Of a DNA stretch of 64,000 bases, positions 1-7,018 are shown in pieces (position 1 is the stretch's first letter; each line of letters starts with the position of its first letter). Below the pieces are notes generated by a model. That model did no database searches, was not told where the DNA came from, and saw nothing but the letters and a program-made list of their open reading frames with translations. Origin of the DNA: a virus; IMG/VR virus record IMGVR_UViG_3300009082_000016, positions 108,724 through 172,723 of that record. The stretch is one strand, 5' to 3'. A program made the translations under genes and the position numbers.

Positions 1-159
1 GACGAGGTAGGTGCCGTGTACCTCCGGCTTCAGGTCTGACGTACGCAGGACGCAGAACCCGACCTCGATGATCTCGCTCTCCTGACCGGACGGTGGATCA
101 CCCTCCCAGCAGGTGGATTCCACGTCCACGACCAGCACCCGGTTCAGCTTGATCGGCAT
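1..159 (-). CDS. ERI-1/DnaQ-type 3'-5' exonuclease, N-terminal fragment
   Basis: The gene runs off the left edge of the window; 53 residues are visible. They hold the exonuclease I motif as VVDVEST (acidic residues D12 and E14), then CWE and SEIIEVGF. The order D-x-E-x-T-C-W...EIIE.G is typical of ERI-1/KapD-like members of the DnaQ superfamily, which trim DNA or RNA from the 3' end with two metal ions. The later Exo II and Exo III acidic motifs lie outside the window, so activity cannot be judged. It follows the next small gene at 11 nt, in the same transcription direction. Confidence 0.75.
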   Translation of the reverse strand, partial: MPIKLNRVLVVDVESTCWEGDPPSGQESEIIEVGFCVLRTSDLKPEVHGTYLV

Positions 160-169
160 CAGAACTCCA

Positions 170-403
170 TCACCTGCTCCAGCACGCGATCGACAGCTCG
201 TCCAGGGTGTTCGCCATCCGCCGCAGGTCCTTCGACGAGAGGACACAGCCGAGACCCTGGTCCAGGGCCAGGTGCCCGTCGGTCAACTCGCCGCGGACGT
301 CACCGATGAACGCCTTCGCCTTCTCCCGGCTGTCCGCCACGACGTAGTCCAGGAAGAGTTCGTCGTCGCTCGAATCCGCCGAGACCACGAGGTACTTCTT
401 CAC
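170..403 (-). CDS. Small hypothetical protein
   Basis: Encodes 77 residues beginning KKYLVVSADSSDDELFLDYVVADSREKAKAFIG. I chose the GTG at 403 because it overlaps the upstream stop as GTGA and has a GGAGG a few bases before it. The alternating hydrophobic beta strand followed by a helix suggests a small alpha/beta fold. No family is recognised. Confidence 0.7.
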   Translation of the reverse strand: MKKYLVVSADSSDDELFLDYVVADSREKAKAFIGDVRGELTDGHLALDQGLGCVLSSKDLRRMANTLDELSIACWSR

Positions 404-738
404 CGATCCTCCAGGAAACCCCAATAGAAGCGGGGCCAGTGCTGGAACGTCAGCGTCCCCCGCTTGCCATCCGAGCGCCGGCGCACAACGACGTAGGGGG
501 CCATGAACCCCTCGACCTCGAAATCGCGCTGCATCTCGGTGACGTCCCAGACCTGGTCGTGCTCCTTCTCGAGCGCCTCCCGCTGGGCCTGCTTCGCGTT
601 GATCTCGTCGACCGCCTTCATCCGGGCGTCCTCCGAGGTGTCCTGCCCCGTGCTGACGGGGTCCGGGTTGAAGTTGATGACCTCCACGTTGGGGCCGAAC
701 ACCTTCTTCAGCTGTTCTCCGAGCTTGCTGTTGTTCAT
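400..738 (-). CDS. Hypothetical protein
   Basis: Encodes 112 residues starting MNNSKLGEQ. An AGGGAGGAAGG ribosome site precedes the ATG at 738, which decides against the longer reading. The middle (about residues 35-70) is charged and helical; the C-terminal part, with YVVVRRRSDGKRGTL and a Trp/Phe-rich end, is beta-like. It overlaps both neighbours by 4 nt, so it is probably translationally coupled. No family is recognised. Confidence 0.75.
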   Translation of the reverse strand: MNNSKLGEQLKKVFGPNVEVINFNPDPVSTGQDTSEDARMKAVDEINAKQAQREALEKEHDQVWDVTEMQRDFEVEGFMAPYVVVRRRSDGKRGTLTFQHWPRFYWGFLEDR

Positions 739-1064
739 CCCTTCCTCCCTTGGGGGGTGCCGGTGTGGCGCCCCTTCAACGACGCGAAGTACTTGCCTGC
801 CTTGTTGACCGCCGTCTCCAAGTGCCGACATGCTCTCTCCCCCCAGCGAATCCGCTCCGCCAGGCGCTCCTTTCGCGGCACCTCCACGTCGGACCAGGGC
901 GGCAGCGTGTTCAGGGCCTTCTGCGCCCGGATGCCGTCCAGCACGCCGACCGCCTGATCGGCCATCTCCTGCAGGATCAGCCGTAGGAAAACGAGGTCGG
1001 TTTCGGGGGAAGTCGGAAGAGGCAGCTCCGCAATGTTGGGGGGGTCATCGTCGTCCCGCATCAC
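735..1064 (-). CDS. Hypothetical helical protein
   Basis: Encodes 109 residues. The N-terminus is acidic (MMRDDDDPPN), followed by long helices rich in Arg, Glu and Leu (about residues 20-95). No cysteine motif or membrane segment is visible. It overlaps both neighbouring genes by 4 nt. No family is recognised. Confidence 0.7.
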   Translation of the reverse strand: MMRDDDDPPNIAELPLPTSPETDLVFLRLILQEMADQAVGVLDGIRAQKALNTLPPWSDVEVPRKERLAERIRWGERACRHLETAVNKAGKYFASLKGRHTGTPQGRKG

Positions 1065-1267
1065 GTCTCCTCGTCCAGGGGCAGGATGGCGTAGTTGGCC
1101 ACGAAGGCCACTTCCCGTTTCGCTCGCTCGAGCTGCTGGATCACCTTGGACTGGGCCTTCATGAACATGATCCGATGGTTGCTCTCGACGACTTCCACCG
1201 TCTCCAGGTACCAGGTGTGGTCCATGCGACCAACGGCGATCTCCACCCGCCGCTTCCGGCCGCGCAT
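1061..1267 (-). CDS. Small hypothetical protein
   Basis: Encodes 68 residues starting MRGRKRRVEIAVG. The ATG at 1267 overlaps the upstream stop as ATGA. The fold looks like a beta hairpin (VEIAVGRMDHTWYLETVEVV) followed by a basic helix (KVIQQLERAKREV). The basic N-terminus could bind nucleic acid, but this is only a composition argument. Confidence 0.7.
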   Translation of the reverse strand: MRGRKRRVEIAVGRMDHTWYLETVEVVESNHRIMFMKAQSKVIQQLERAKREVAFVANYAILPLDEET

Positions 1268-1566
1268 CAACCCGCCTTCACCTTCCGGTGGGACTTCTTG
1301 ACACCACCCTTCGGCTTCACCGGAATCCTGGCCACGTGTCGGAAACGCTTGTAGCTCGTCTCGATACGCCACCGCGTCCTTGTCCCGACCTTCCCGTAGG
1401 GCTGGAGCGGGTCGGGAACGACGCACGACGCCTCGCCATGGTCGGCATCCTCTTCACCAGACCCACTCGCACCCCAGCAGAACGCCTTGAGCGGCACGCC
1501 GTTGTACCAGTGCTTCTTGCGCCCGCATACGGGGCAAGGACCGATCACGTCGTCGTACTTCTTCAT
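1267..1566 (-). CDS. Zinc-ribbon-like hypothetical protein
   Basis: Encodes 99 residues starting MKKYDDVIGPCPVCGRKKHWYNG; the ATG at 1566 overlaps the upstream stop. The N-terminal CPVC pair, with later cysteines at FCWG and SCVV, could bind zinc. The C-terminal 40 residues are strongly basic (VKPKGGVKKSHRKVK), suggesting nucleic-acid contact. It lies directly after another zinc-ribbon gene. Confidence 0.7.
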   Translation of the reverse strand: MKKYDDVIGPCPVCGRKKHWYNGVPLKAFCWGASGSGEEDADHGEASCVVPDPLQPYGKVGTRTRWRIETSYKRFRHVARIPVKPKGGVKKSHRKVKAG

Positions 1567-1784
1567 CCCGTCTCCTTCTTGCCCTTCTCCTGGAACGCAC
1601 CGACCGTGCCGGCGTGGTTGCATTCCTGGCAGATGATGCCGGACTTGTCGTCCCACTCGACCTCGTGGAACTCATCCGCCCCGTCGTCGTGGAAGTTGAA
1701 CCACGCCACGCCGCGGATACGGAAGTACTTCTCCTGCCCGCATTCGGGGCAGCGGATTCCTGCCAGGCAGTTGGTGTTCGGCAT
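1563..1784 (-). CDS. Small zinc-ribbon protein
   Basis: Encodes 73 residues with two CxxC knuckles, CPEC near residue 12 and CQEC near residue 53, separated by aromatic beta strands: a classic zinc ribbon. Such proteins usually bind nucleic acids or act as small adaptors. One of about a dozen Cys-rich small proteins in this arm. Confidence 0.75.
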   Translation of the reverse strand: MPNTNCLAGIRCPECGQEKYFRIRGVAWFNFHDDGADEFHEVEWDDKSGIICQECNHAGTVGAFQEKGKKETG

Positions 1785-1799
1785 CAGCCCTCCTCCACG

Positions 1800-1919
1800 C
1801 TAGAACCGCCATCCATTGCGGACGCAGTTTTCAAGATGCTTCACCTGCGCGTTGAGGATCTCCACGCGGGCAGACAGACACAACACGCCGACCCCCAGCA
1901 GGATGACGGCCAGCGTCAC
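1800..1919 (-). CDS. Very small membrane protein
   Basis: Encodes 39 residues starting with GTG at 1919, which overlaps the upstream stop as GTGA. Residues 2-18 (TLAVILLGVGVLCLSA) form one hydrophobic segment, followed by a short amphipathic helix and a basic end. The overlap with its neighbour is the main support for its reality. Function unknown. Confidence 0.5.
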   Translation of the reverse strand: MTLAVILLGVGVLCLSARVEILNAQVKHLENCVRNGWRF

Positions 1920-2524
1920 GGCTTGCCCTCCACCGGGAACAGCGCGTCAGTCGCATCCGGCCACGTCTGATCGCACACCTTGCGCGGCGTGTTCCATGCA
2001 CACTGGTCGCCCTCACCGTAGATGCTCGTTCCGTTCGAGGCACGTTCGCAGCAATAGAGAACGCGGGCTTCGTCGAGCTCACGCATCGTGGCCTTGCACT
2101 TCGTCTCCCACTCCATCGAGGCGTTCGACCTGAGAACGCAGAGTTGCCGCGATTGCGAAAGATCGGCTTCCGCCTTCTGACGCAGCGTTTCTTCGATGCA
2201 CAGTTTCTCGTGATCTTCTCTGAGCGATGCGGACAACTCGTCGCGCTCACGCTCGGCCTTCTCGGCGCGGGCAGTGGCGGCGTGGTACTCGTTGCGGAAC
2301 GTGTCCCTGTAGCTCCGCATCTCGTCCCTCTCGGCAAACGCACCGAGCGCCTCTTGCTCGATGCCGGCGAGCCGCGACACCTCGGCACGGAGGGCTTCGC
2401 AGGTGTCACACAGGTCCGCCACCGACACTGGCAACACCGCACCGCCAGCGCCTAGCGCGTTGCACGACACGTTGCCCATCATGTTGCGGGCTGCTCGCAC
2501 GAGTTCTTTCGTCAGCGTGGTCAC
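1916..2524 (-). CDS. Coiled-coil hypothetical protein
   Basis: Encodes 202 residues. I use the GTG at 2524 (TTLTKELVRAARNMMG...), which overlaps the upstream stop as GTGA. Residues about 35-135 are rich in Glu, Arg and Leu with heptad spacing, indicating a long coiled coil. The C-terminal third has paired cysteines (YCCE) and ends in a Trp/Pro-rich tail. No enzyme motif is seen. It may be a structural or scaffold-like early protein. Confidence 0.7.
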   Translation of the reverse strand: MTTLTKELVRAARNMMGNVSCNALGAGGAVLPVSVADLCDTCEALRAEVSRLAGIEQEALGAFAERDEMRSYRDTFRNEYHAATARAEKAERERDELSASLREDHEKLCIEETLRQKAEADLSQSRQLCVLRSNASMEWETKCKATMRELDEARVLYCCERASNGTSIYGEGDQCAWNTPRKVCDQTWPDATDALFPVEGKP

Positions 2525-2754
2525 CAGTCCATCTCCTCTTCCATCTCCACGACCTCCTCCACGATCTCTTCCTCGTCGTCCTCGATTCTGGTCCAACCGT
2601 ATGCGTACACAGGCCACCCGCTGAAGAACACCCAGGTCATGAACTCGCCATTCCACGCGCCGGCCACGCTCGTCACCATACCAAGCCACGTCAGCACCCA
2701 GAACGACACCGATCTTGCCAGCGCACTACCGAAGACCCAAGTCGGCAGCGTCAT
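2521..2754 (-). CDS. Small membrane protein with acidic tail
   Basis: Encodes 77 residues starting MTLPTWVFGSALARS. Two hydrophobic stretches (about 12-30 and 36-52, separated by WNGE) look like membrane segments. The last 20 residues are almost all Glu, Asp and Val. The ATG at 2754 overlaps the upstream stop. Function unknown. Confidence 0.65.
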   Translation of the reverse strand: MTLPTWVFGSALARSVSFWVLTWLGMVTSVAGAWNGEFMTWVFFSGWPVYAYGWTRIEDDEEEIVEEVVEMEEEMDW

Positions 2755-2960
2755 CGGGCCACCCGCAACTGCTTGCAGTCCGCCGCGCTCTCTGCCGCAT
2801 CTTTGTCCCCGAACATTGCATTGTAGTTCAGCCAGTCGCAGTAGTGATCCTTCCACGTTGCGATGTTCGGATCGACCAGAACGCAGACAGGGCATGTCGC
2901 CCAGCCAGCCTCCCCGCTCCATTCGTGACCGCACGCACGGCAGCGATACCGCGCAGCCAT
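2751..2960 (-). CDS. Small zinc-finger protein
   Basis: Encodes 69 residues starting MAARYRCRACGHEW. The pairs CRAC and CPVC (about residues 7-10 and 22-25) make a rubredoxin-like zinc knuckle with the usual GHEW turn. The C-terminal half is a helical tail. A GTG two codons upstream is an alternative start. Confidence 0.7.
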   Translation of the reverse strand: MAARYRCRACGHEWSGEAGWATCPVCVLVDPNIATWKDHYCDWLNYNAMFGDKDAAESAADCKQLRVAR

Positions 2961-3009
2961 TTTCACTTCGCCACCTTGGTTCGTTCCTTCGTCAGCGCGG
3001 TCATCGGCC

Positions 3010-3273
3010 CTACCCCTTCTCTCCCAGGTCCCGCCGGATGACAATCCGCTCCAGCCGATGGCAGGGCTTGCAGCGGACGTAGTACGCCCGCCCCACGAGC
3101 GTCTTCCGCTTGTACTCGCAGCTCAGGCACCACTTCGTGCCCGTGAGCAGGACGCAGTCGCCGGTGTCCTTGAACAGCGGGCACTTCGTCGAGCAGTGCC
3201 GGTCACCCAGCGTCCGGATCCGAACCCCGTCGATCAGCCGGTTCCGCGCTCTCGTCGAGGGAGATCTCCCCAT
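3010..3273 (-). CDS. Cys-rich hypothetical protein, uncertain start
   Basis: The reliable part begins near residue 20 and carries CSTKCP, DC, WCLSCEY and RCKPCH, at least seven cysteines that could hold one or two zinc ions, then a basic end. The ATG at 3273 has no good ribosome site and would overlap the upstream gene by 71 nt; a non-ATG start nearer 3215 is also possible. No family is recognised. Confidence 0.55.
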   Translation of the reverse strand: MGRSPSTRARNRLIDGVRIRTLGDRHCSTKCPLFKDTGDCVLLTGTKWCLSCEYKRKTLVGRAYYVRCKPCHRLERIVIRRDLGEKG

Positions 3274-3412
3274 ACTGGAGCGCGAGGAAATGGTAGTCGC
3301 ACGACCGGCAGAACGCCCCCCTCTCGGTGATGTACGTTTCATGTCCCGTCTCCCTTCGATGCTGAGCGGCATCTTCCTTCGCGTCCCGCAGGCTGCCGAA
3401 GTCAGTGCCCAT
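3203..3412 (-). CDS. Small hypothetical protein
   Basis: Encodes 69 residues. The ATG at 3412 overlaps the upstream stop as ATGA. The centre has RGAFCRSCDYHFLAL, a single CxxC pair. Both ends are charged. No function can be proposed. Confidence 0.65.
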   Translation of the reverse strand: MGTDFGSLRDAKEDAAQHRRETGHETYITERGAFCRSCDYHFLALQYGEISLDESAEPADRRGSDPDAG

Positions 3413-3618
3413 CAGACCTCGGACCCCACGCCGCCCTGGCGCTTCGACCCGGACTCAGGCACGACCACGGTCTGCAACTGCGGCTCCGGCGGCACGGGGA
3501 GCCTTCCCGTACCGCCACATCGCGGGCAGACCGTCATCGACAGGACATCGTCACCCGACTCGTCCTCCAGCTTCCCTGCCCCGTCACAGATGTCGCAAGT
3601 CACCCAGTACTGGCTCAC
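3412..3618 (-). CDS. DnaJ-type zinc-finger protein
   Basis: Encodes 68 residues from the GTG at 3618 (GTGA overlap). CDICDGAGK and CPRCGGTGR match the CxxCxGxG repeats of the DnaJ cysteine-rich domain, here as one zinc site, followed by a Pro/Val-rich tail. Many phages carry such mini-DnaJ fingers; their partners are unknown. Confidence 0.75.
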   Translation of the reverse strand: MSQYWVTCDICDGAGKLEDESGDDVLSMTVCPRCGGTGRLPVPPEPQLQTVVVPESGSKRQGGVGSEV

Positions 3619-4133
3619 GGTTCCCTCCTGCAGGCCCTCTCGGCCTTGGCATTCTGGATCGCACGCTCCCACCCCCGGCGCCGGCCGATGTGCGGCGGGT
3701 CCGCGTAGTACCCCAGCTTCTCCTCCTTCGCCGTGAGCAACGCCCACTCCGCGTAGCGCGGATCGCCCTTCCCGATCATCAGCTCCTTGCGGTGAAGGAT
3801 GCTGGGGTTCTCCTGGGCCTCGCGGTGGAACTTCTTCCTCCCCGTCGCCAGGTTGTAGATCGTCGAGTGCAACAGGGCCGGGTGGGAGTGGTCGACAAAC
3901 CGCGGGTACCACAGGAAGCTGACGATCGGCTGGTGCAGGTGGATCTTCAGCACGTTCCAAGGCGGGCTTGGCTCGGGCAGCGCCAGCTTCAACGCCCCCG
4001 TCACGTAGAACCGCAACTCGGTGGGCAGCCGCGGGATCGACAGCCGGTGGACGTAGAGCGCGTTGCCCGTGCTCTTCCCCACCTCGGACCGCCGGGATGC
4101 GGCCCGGAGGGCAGCCAGGTCGAGGTGTGCCAT
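3615..4133 (-). CDS. Relative of phosphorothioation-associated (Dnd) proteins
   Basis: Encodes 172 residues. The series YVHR, NVLKIH, SFLWYPRF, HPAL, NPSILHRKE, DPRYAEWALLT, EEKLG and IGRRRGW resembles, from memory, the C-terminal region of proteins annotated as DNA phosphorothioation-associated putative methyltransferases. The N-terminal methyltransferase part is absent, so this would be the accessory domain alone. No dndA-E or ssp genes are visible nearby. The role is unknown; modification sensing or interference with host Dnd defence are guesses. Confidence 0.55.
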   Translation of the reverse strand: MAHLDLAALRAASRRSEVGKSTGNALYVHRLSIPRLPTELRFYVTGALKLALPEPSPPWNVLKIHLHQPIVSFLWYPRFVDHSHPALLHSTIYNLATGRKKFHREAQENPSILHRKELMIGKGDPRYAEWALLTAKEEKLGYYADPPHIGRRRGWERAIQNAKAERACRREP

Positions 4134-4136
4134 CCG

Positions 4137-4535
4137 CTACTTCTCCGGAAGCTCGAGCCAGCGATGGCAGTGGTTCTCGACCCAGGTCTCAAACAGGTAC
4201 CGTTGTGGATCGTCCACCCCGGGCCAGCCCCACGAGGTGATCTCGGCCAGCCGCTTCTCGAGCGACTGGATCTCGTTCGAGTGCCGGGACATCTCGAGGT
4301 GGAAGAACCGGGTCAGCACCTGCCGCTGACCGTTCTCCTGCATTGAGTCCAACCGCTTCAGGTCGTCCACGATGCCCACGATGTCCCGCCGATGGGCGCG
4401 GATCTGGTGGCGGCACAGCCAGTACTCCAACGCCCGCGGGATCCAATCGGCCATCGTCTGGTCCAGCGGGACACGCCCGGCAGCCTCACGGACCAGCTCA
4501 GCGTAGCGAATCGTCTTCCGTGGCTTCGTGCTCAC
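4137..4535 (-). CDS. Hypothetical protein
   Basis: Encodes 132 residues, mostly helical, with a basic N-terminus, a His/Arg-rich middle (CRHQIRAHRRDIVG) and several tryptophans near the end. It starts 4 nt inside the stop of the upstream cysteine-cluster gene. No family is recognised. Confidence 0.7.
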   Translation of the reverse strand: MSTKPRKTIRYAELVREAAGRVPLDQTMADWIPRALEYWLCRHQIRAHRRDIVGIVDDLKRLDSMQENGQRQVLTRFFHLEMSRHSNEIQSLEKRLAEITSWGWPGVDDPQRYLFETWVENHCHRWLELPEK

Positions 4536-5359
4536 TTCACCTTCTCCGTTTCCTCCCCCGTCTCCTTTTCCGTCGCCTTCAACCGCTCGCGGGCCAGCTC
4601 GCGCATCCTGTTCGACAGCGCCCCCTGGTCCGGCGTCGACACCTCATAGGGCAGCCAGTCGCGCTCGATGCGCTTGCGGAACGACGACCACGTCTCCCGC
4701 GTGTACCAGTTGCGCCCCAGCGCCCAGATGCCACCCGGCAGCGTGGTCGTCGGCGTGCTGCCCAGATCGAGGCTGCCGGCGATGCCAAGCACCACATCGA
4801 TCGACGCGGCACGCATCTTCACCAGCGTGGTGTCGAGGCAGTGGATCTCCGGGTCGTGGGCTTCGCACTGCTCGGGCGTCGCCCGCACGTAGTACGCCCG
4901 GCACGACGTCGGGCGGGCCTCGTAGATCGAGCACTTCCCATCCTGGAGGAACAGGCAGGGCACCCGCCGCTCGTACCACTCGGTGTGCGACACCTTCGCC
5001 TGCTCGTCGTGCCGTTGCCGGCACTGCTCCAGGAAGTCGCGCTTGAGCAGGTTGTGGTAGTCCAGGTACGCCGTGGCGATCAGCGCGTCGAGCGGGGAGA
5101 CCACCACGGGGATGGTGCAGCAGCTGCCCGTGTGGCAGTCCTTGCAGGCCGGCTTGATGCCCTCCTTCTCGGCCGCTTCGAGAATCTTCGCGACCAGCTC
5201 ATCGACGCCCTCGAGCATCACGATCGCCATGGACATCATCTTCCGGAAGGTGAGCGGCCCGCTCTTCCGGACTTCCTGGACCCCCTTCCGGACGGTCTTG
5301 TCCATCCGCTCGAGCTCCTCCTTGGCAATCGCGTCGAGAGTTGCTTGCTCCAATCCCAT
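4532..5359 (-). CDS. YkgJ-family cysteine-cluster protein
   Basis: Encodes 275 residues from the ATG at 5359, preceded by AGGAGG. After an N-terminal helical stretch, CKDCHTGSCC (about residue 85) is the YkgJ/Fli(B)-type cluster expected to bind zinc or an iron-sulfur centre. It continues with PCLFLQDGKCSIYEARPTSCRAY, the second conserved half (C...C.IYE.RP..CR). The C-terminal 100 residues are helical and charged. The family is thought to bind metal; its reaction is not firmly known. Confidence 0.8.
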   Translation of the reverse strand: MGLEQATLDAIAKEELERMDKTVRKGVQEVRKSGPLTFRKMMSMAIVMLEGVDELVAKILEAAEKEGIKPACKDCHTGSCCTIPVVVSPLDALIATAYLDYHNLLKRDFLEQCRQRHDEQAKVSHTEWYERRVPCLFLQDGKCSIYEARPTSCRAYYVRATPEQCEAHDPEIHCLDTTLVKMRAASIDVVLGIAGSLDLGSTPTTTLPGGIWALGRNWYTRETWSSFRKRIERDWLPYEVSTPDQGALSNRMRELARERLKATEKETGEETEKVK

Positions 5360-5405
5360 CCCGAAAACCTCCTCTTGGTCTGCTCCACCCGCGGATACCA
5401 TGGCT

Positions 5406-5978
5406 CTACCACTTCTTCCGGGGATCGGCCTTGAGGCCCGTCATCCCGAAGATTCCGTGGGCCTGCACCGTTTGCGGACACCAGCGGGTACTGCCCGGTG
5501 CCCCAATCGAATCGATCTGCTGGGTGTGGAGCACCCAATGCTGTTCCAGACGCTCGGCGGACACCGTAGTTCTGCATCGCACACAGCAACACGGCCGCAT
5601 CAAGGTAACCGGCGTCAACAGCTGATGCAACCCGGCGTTGTAGAACTCCTGACTGGAGTGCCGAAGTTCCTTGTCGATCCCGTCCGACAGGCCCTTTCTT
5701 GCCGCCGCCAACGACGCCTCCCCGTCGTCTCTCCCCCCCGTGCGAGCTCCGGAAGTCAGCCCACTTCTTCTTGCCGCCCAGACGGACAGCAGCTGCAGTC
5801 TTCCTACCGCTCGACGCGCAACGACGGCATAGCGACCAGCCCTGCTAAACCTGGTCGCCTCGCGACAGCACCACTCCACGGCCGACACGGACCCGTAAAC
5901 CGTTTCCACCATCGTGTCCGCCGACAGCTGCTGGGTCACCTGCACCAGTCCGTCCTCCCTGGCTTCCTCCGGAGTCAT
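5406..5978 (-). CDS. Hypothetical protein
   Basis: Encodes 190 residues. The first 60 are helical; the middle is Gly/Arg/Ala-rich; after CCCVRC comes a His-containing helix (HWVLHTQQ). The cysteines and histidines could bind one metal ion. It is followed by a gene-free 46 nt before the YkgJ-type gene. No family is recognised. Confidence 0.65.
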   Translation of the reverse strand: MTPEEAREDGLVQVTQQLSADTMVETVYGSVSAVEWCCREATRFSRAGRYAVVARRAVGRLQLLSVWAARRSGLTSGARTGGRDDGEASLAAARKGLSDGIDKELRHSSQEFYNAGLHQLLTPVTLMRPCCCVRCRTTVSAERLEQHWVLHTQQIDSIGAPGSTRWCPQTVQAHGIFGMTGLKADPRKKW

Positions 5979-5982
5979 GCTC

Positions 5983-6345
5983 TCACCAGGGCTTCCCGGA
6001 GCGGCACACCTTCCTTCTATCCCACGGGCGCATGCCGGGCAAGAACTCGGCCCAGGCCACCCGCGGCGGCGCCACGTGCTTCATGTCGAATGGCGCCTTG
6101 CCGATGCGCCGGTCGACCTGCCGCAGGATGCGGGCGATCGTCTCGCGGCTGACGCCCACCATCCGCGCCACCCGACTCGCCGTCAAGCCGAACATGTAGA
6201 CGGTGCGGAACACGAACTGCTCCCGCGGCGGCATCGAACAGAGCGCGGCGCAGAGCCCCACCTGGAACTCGAGGGGCATGTTCTGGACCCACGGGGCGAG
6301 GGAACCACGCCGGCCGCGCTGCTTGGCGCCAAACATGTTCGTCAT
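5983..6345 (-). CDS. Sigma-region-4-like helix-turn-helix protein
   Basis: Encodes 120 residues from the ATG at 6345. Residues about 40-85 read PPREQFVFRTVYMFGLTASRVARMVGVSRETIARILRQV, the pattern of sigma-70 region 4: a helix, the L-T-...VA...GVSRETI HTH and a recognition helix. Region 2 is absent, so it is more likely a transcription regulator or sigma-like adaptor than a full sigma factor. Confidence 0.7.
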   Translation of the reverse strand: MTNMFGAKQRGRRGSLAPWVQNMPLEFQVGLCAALCSMPPREQFVFRTVYMFGLTASRVARMVGVSRETIARILRQVDRRIGKAPFDMKHVAPPRVAWAEFLPGMRPWDRRKVCRSGKPW

Positions 6346-6707
6346 CCTCCACCTGCCAGCTTCTTCCCCTCTTCGCAGTCGCAGAGGATGTCGTTGGAGA
6401 TGTGCCCCGTGTCGAGGCACTTCTCGCACTCCATGATCAGGAACTCCTTCCGGCCCCTCACGTCGGCGAGGTAGTCGGTGACCGCGTCCAGGAAGTTGGT
6501 CAGCCCCTCCATGCAGTCGTCATCGTCCTTGCTGAACTGGATCAGCTCCGGCCCCGGCGTCCCGTACTCCACGCCCCGGGCCATCTGGGCGCGGCGGAAC
6601 CGGCCCGATAGCTCCAGCAGGCAGAGCCGCTGCTTCTTCCAGAGCTCAGGGTCGAGCTTCTTGAGAATGTCCTCGATGGTCGCGAATCCAAGATCTCCAC
6701 AAGCCAT
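6342..6707 (-). CDS. Hypothetical protein with C-terminal zinc knuckle
   Basis: Encodes 121 residues. Helices fill residues 1-95; the tail MECEKCLDTGHISNDILCDCEEG carries CxxC and CxC pairs that may bind zinc. An AGGAG lies before the start. It is the first gene after the three tandem structured elements (18 nt from unit 1), so those elements form its 5' leader if transcription reads through. Confidence 0.7.
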   Translation of the reverse strand: MACGDLGFATIEDILKKLDPELWKKQRLCLLELSGRFRRAQMARGVEYGTPGPELIQFSKDDDDCMEGLTNFLDAVTDYLADVRGRKEFLIMECEKCLDTGHISNDILCDCEEGKKLAGGG

Positions 6708-6725
6708 GTGCTTCTCCTTTCCTAT

Positions 6726-6871
6726 GGTGGCTTCCAGCAGGGACCGGCCGAAGCCGATCCCTGCGACCTGGTGGCGTCAGTCAGAGGCTAGTCCGATTCC
6801 TGTCGCAGCTAGCCGTAACGATCCAGGGCATGCCGGAGTCCCACGTCAGCGGGCCCCTGCTGGAAACCACC
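6726..6871 (-). ncRNA. Structured element, unit 1 of a three-unit tandem array
   Basis: 146 nt. Outer arms 6726-6739 and 6858-6871 pair over 14 bp (minus strand GGTGGTTTCCAGCA with TGCTGGAAGCCACC, including one G-U). Inside are hairpin B (6840-6853, CCCGC-UGAC-GUGGG), a conserved ACTCCGGCA (6831-6839), a variable core (6762-6830) with a GGCTAG/CTAGCC stem, and hairpin A (6740-6761). Hairpin A on the minus strand is GGGAUCGGC-UUCG-GCCGGUCCC, a stable C(UUCG)G tetraloop, which favours a minus-strand RNA. No match to a known RNA class is recognised. Confidence 0.7.
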
Positions 6872-7018
6872 TTCTGGATCACAGGAGGGACCGGCCGAAG
6901 CCGATCCCGCATCCGAGACGCTAACCTTGCTAGCACGGCCACGCCTAAACGTGACTAGTGGAGCCCGTACCAGCCTTGCCGGAGTCCCACGTCAGCGGGC
7001 CCCTCCTGTGATCCAGAA
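6872..7018 (-). ncRNA. Structured element, unit 2 of a three-unit tandem array
   Basis: 147 nt, abutting unit 1 with no spacer. Outer arms 6872-6886 and 7004-7018 pair perfectly (15 bp, extendable by the adjacent GGG/CCC) and differ completely in sequence from the arms of units 1 and 3. Hairpin A (6887-6908), the ACTCCGGCA block (6977-6985) and hairpin B (6986-6999) are identical to unit 1. The core differs but again holds a CTAG-based stem (6930-6937 with 6950-6958, one bulged base). Confidence 0.7.

Noticed and set aside
2961-3000. 13-codon frame MTALTKERTKVAK
   Set aside because: Too short to call as a gene without expression data; kept only as a low-interest finding.
5983-6345. Full sigma factor
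   Set aside because: Only a region-4-like HTH is present; there is no region 2 or 3 pattern.
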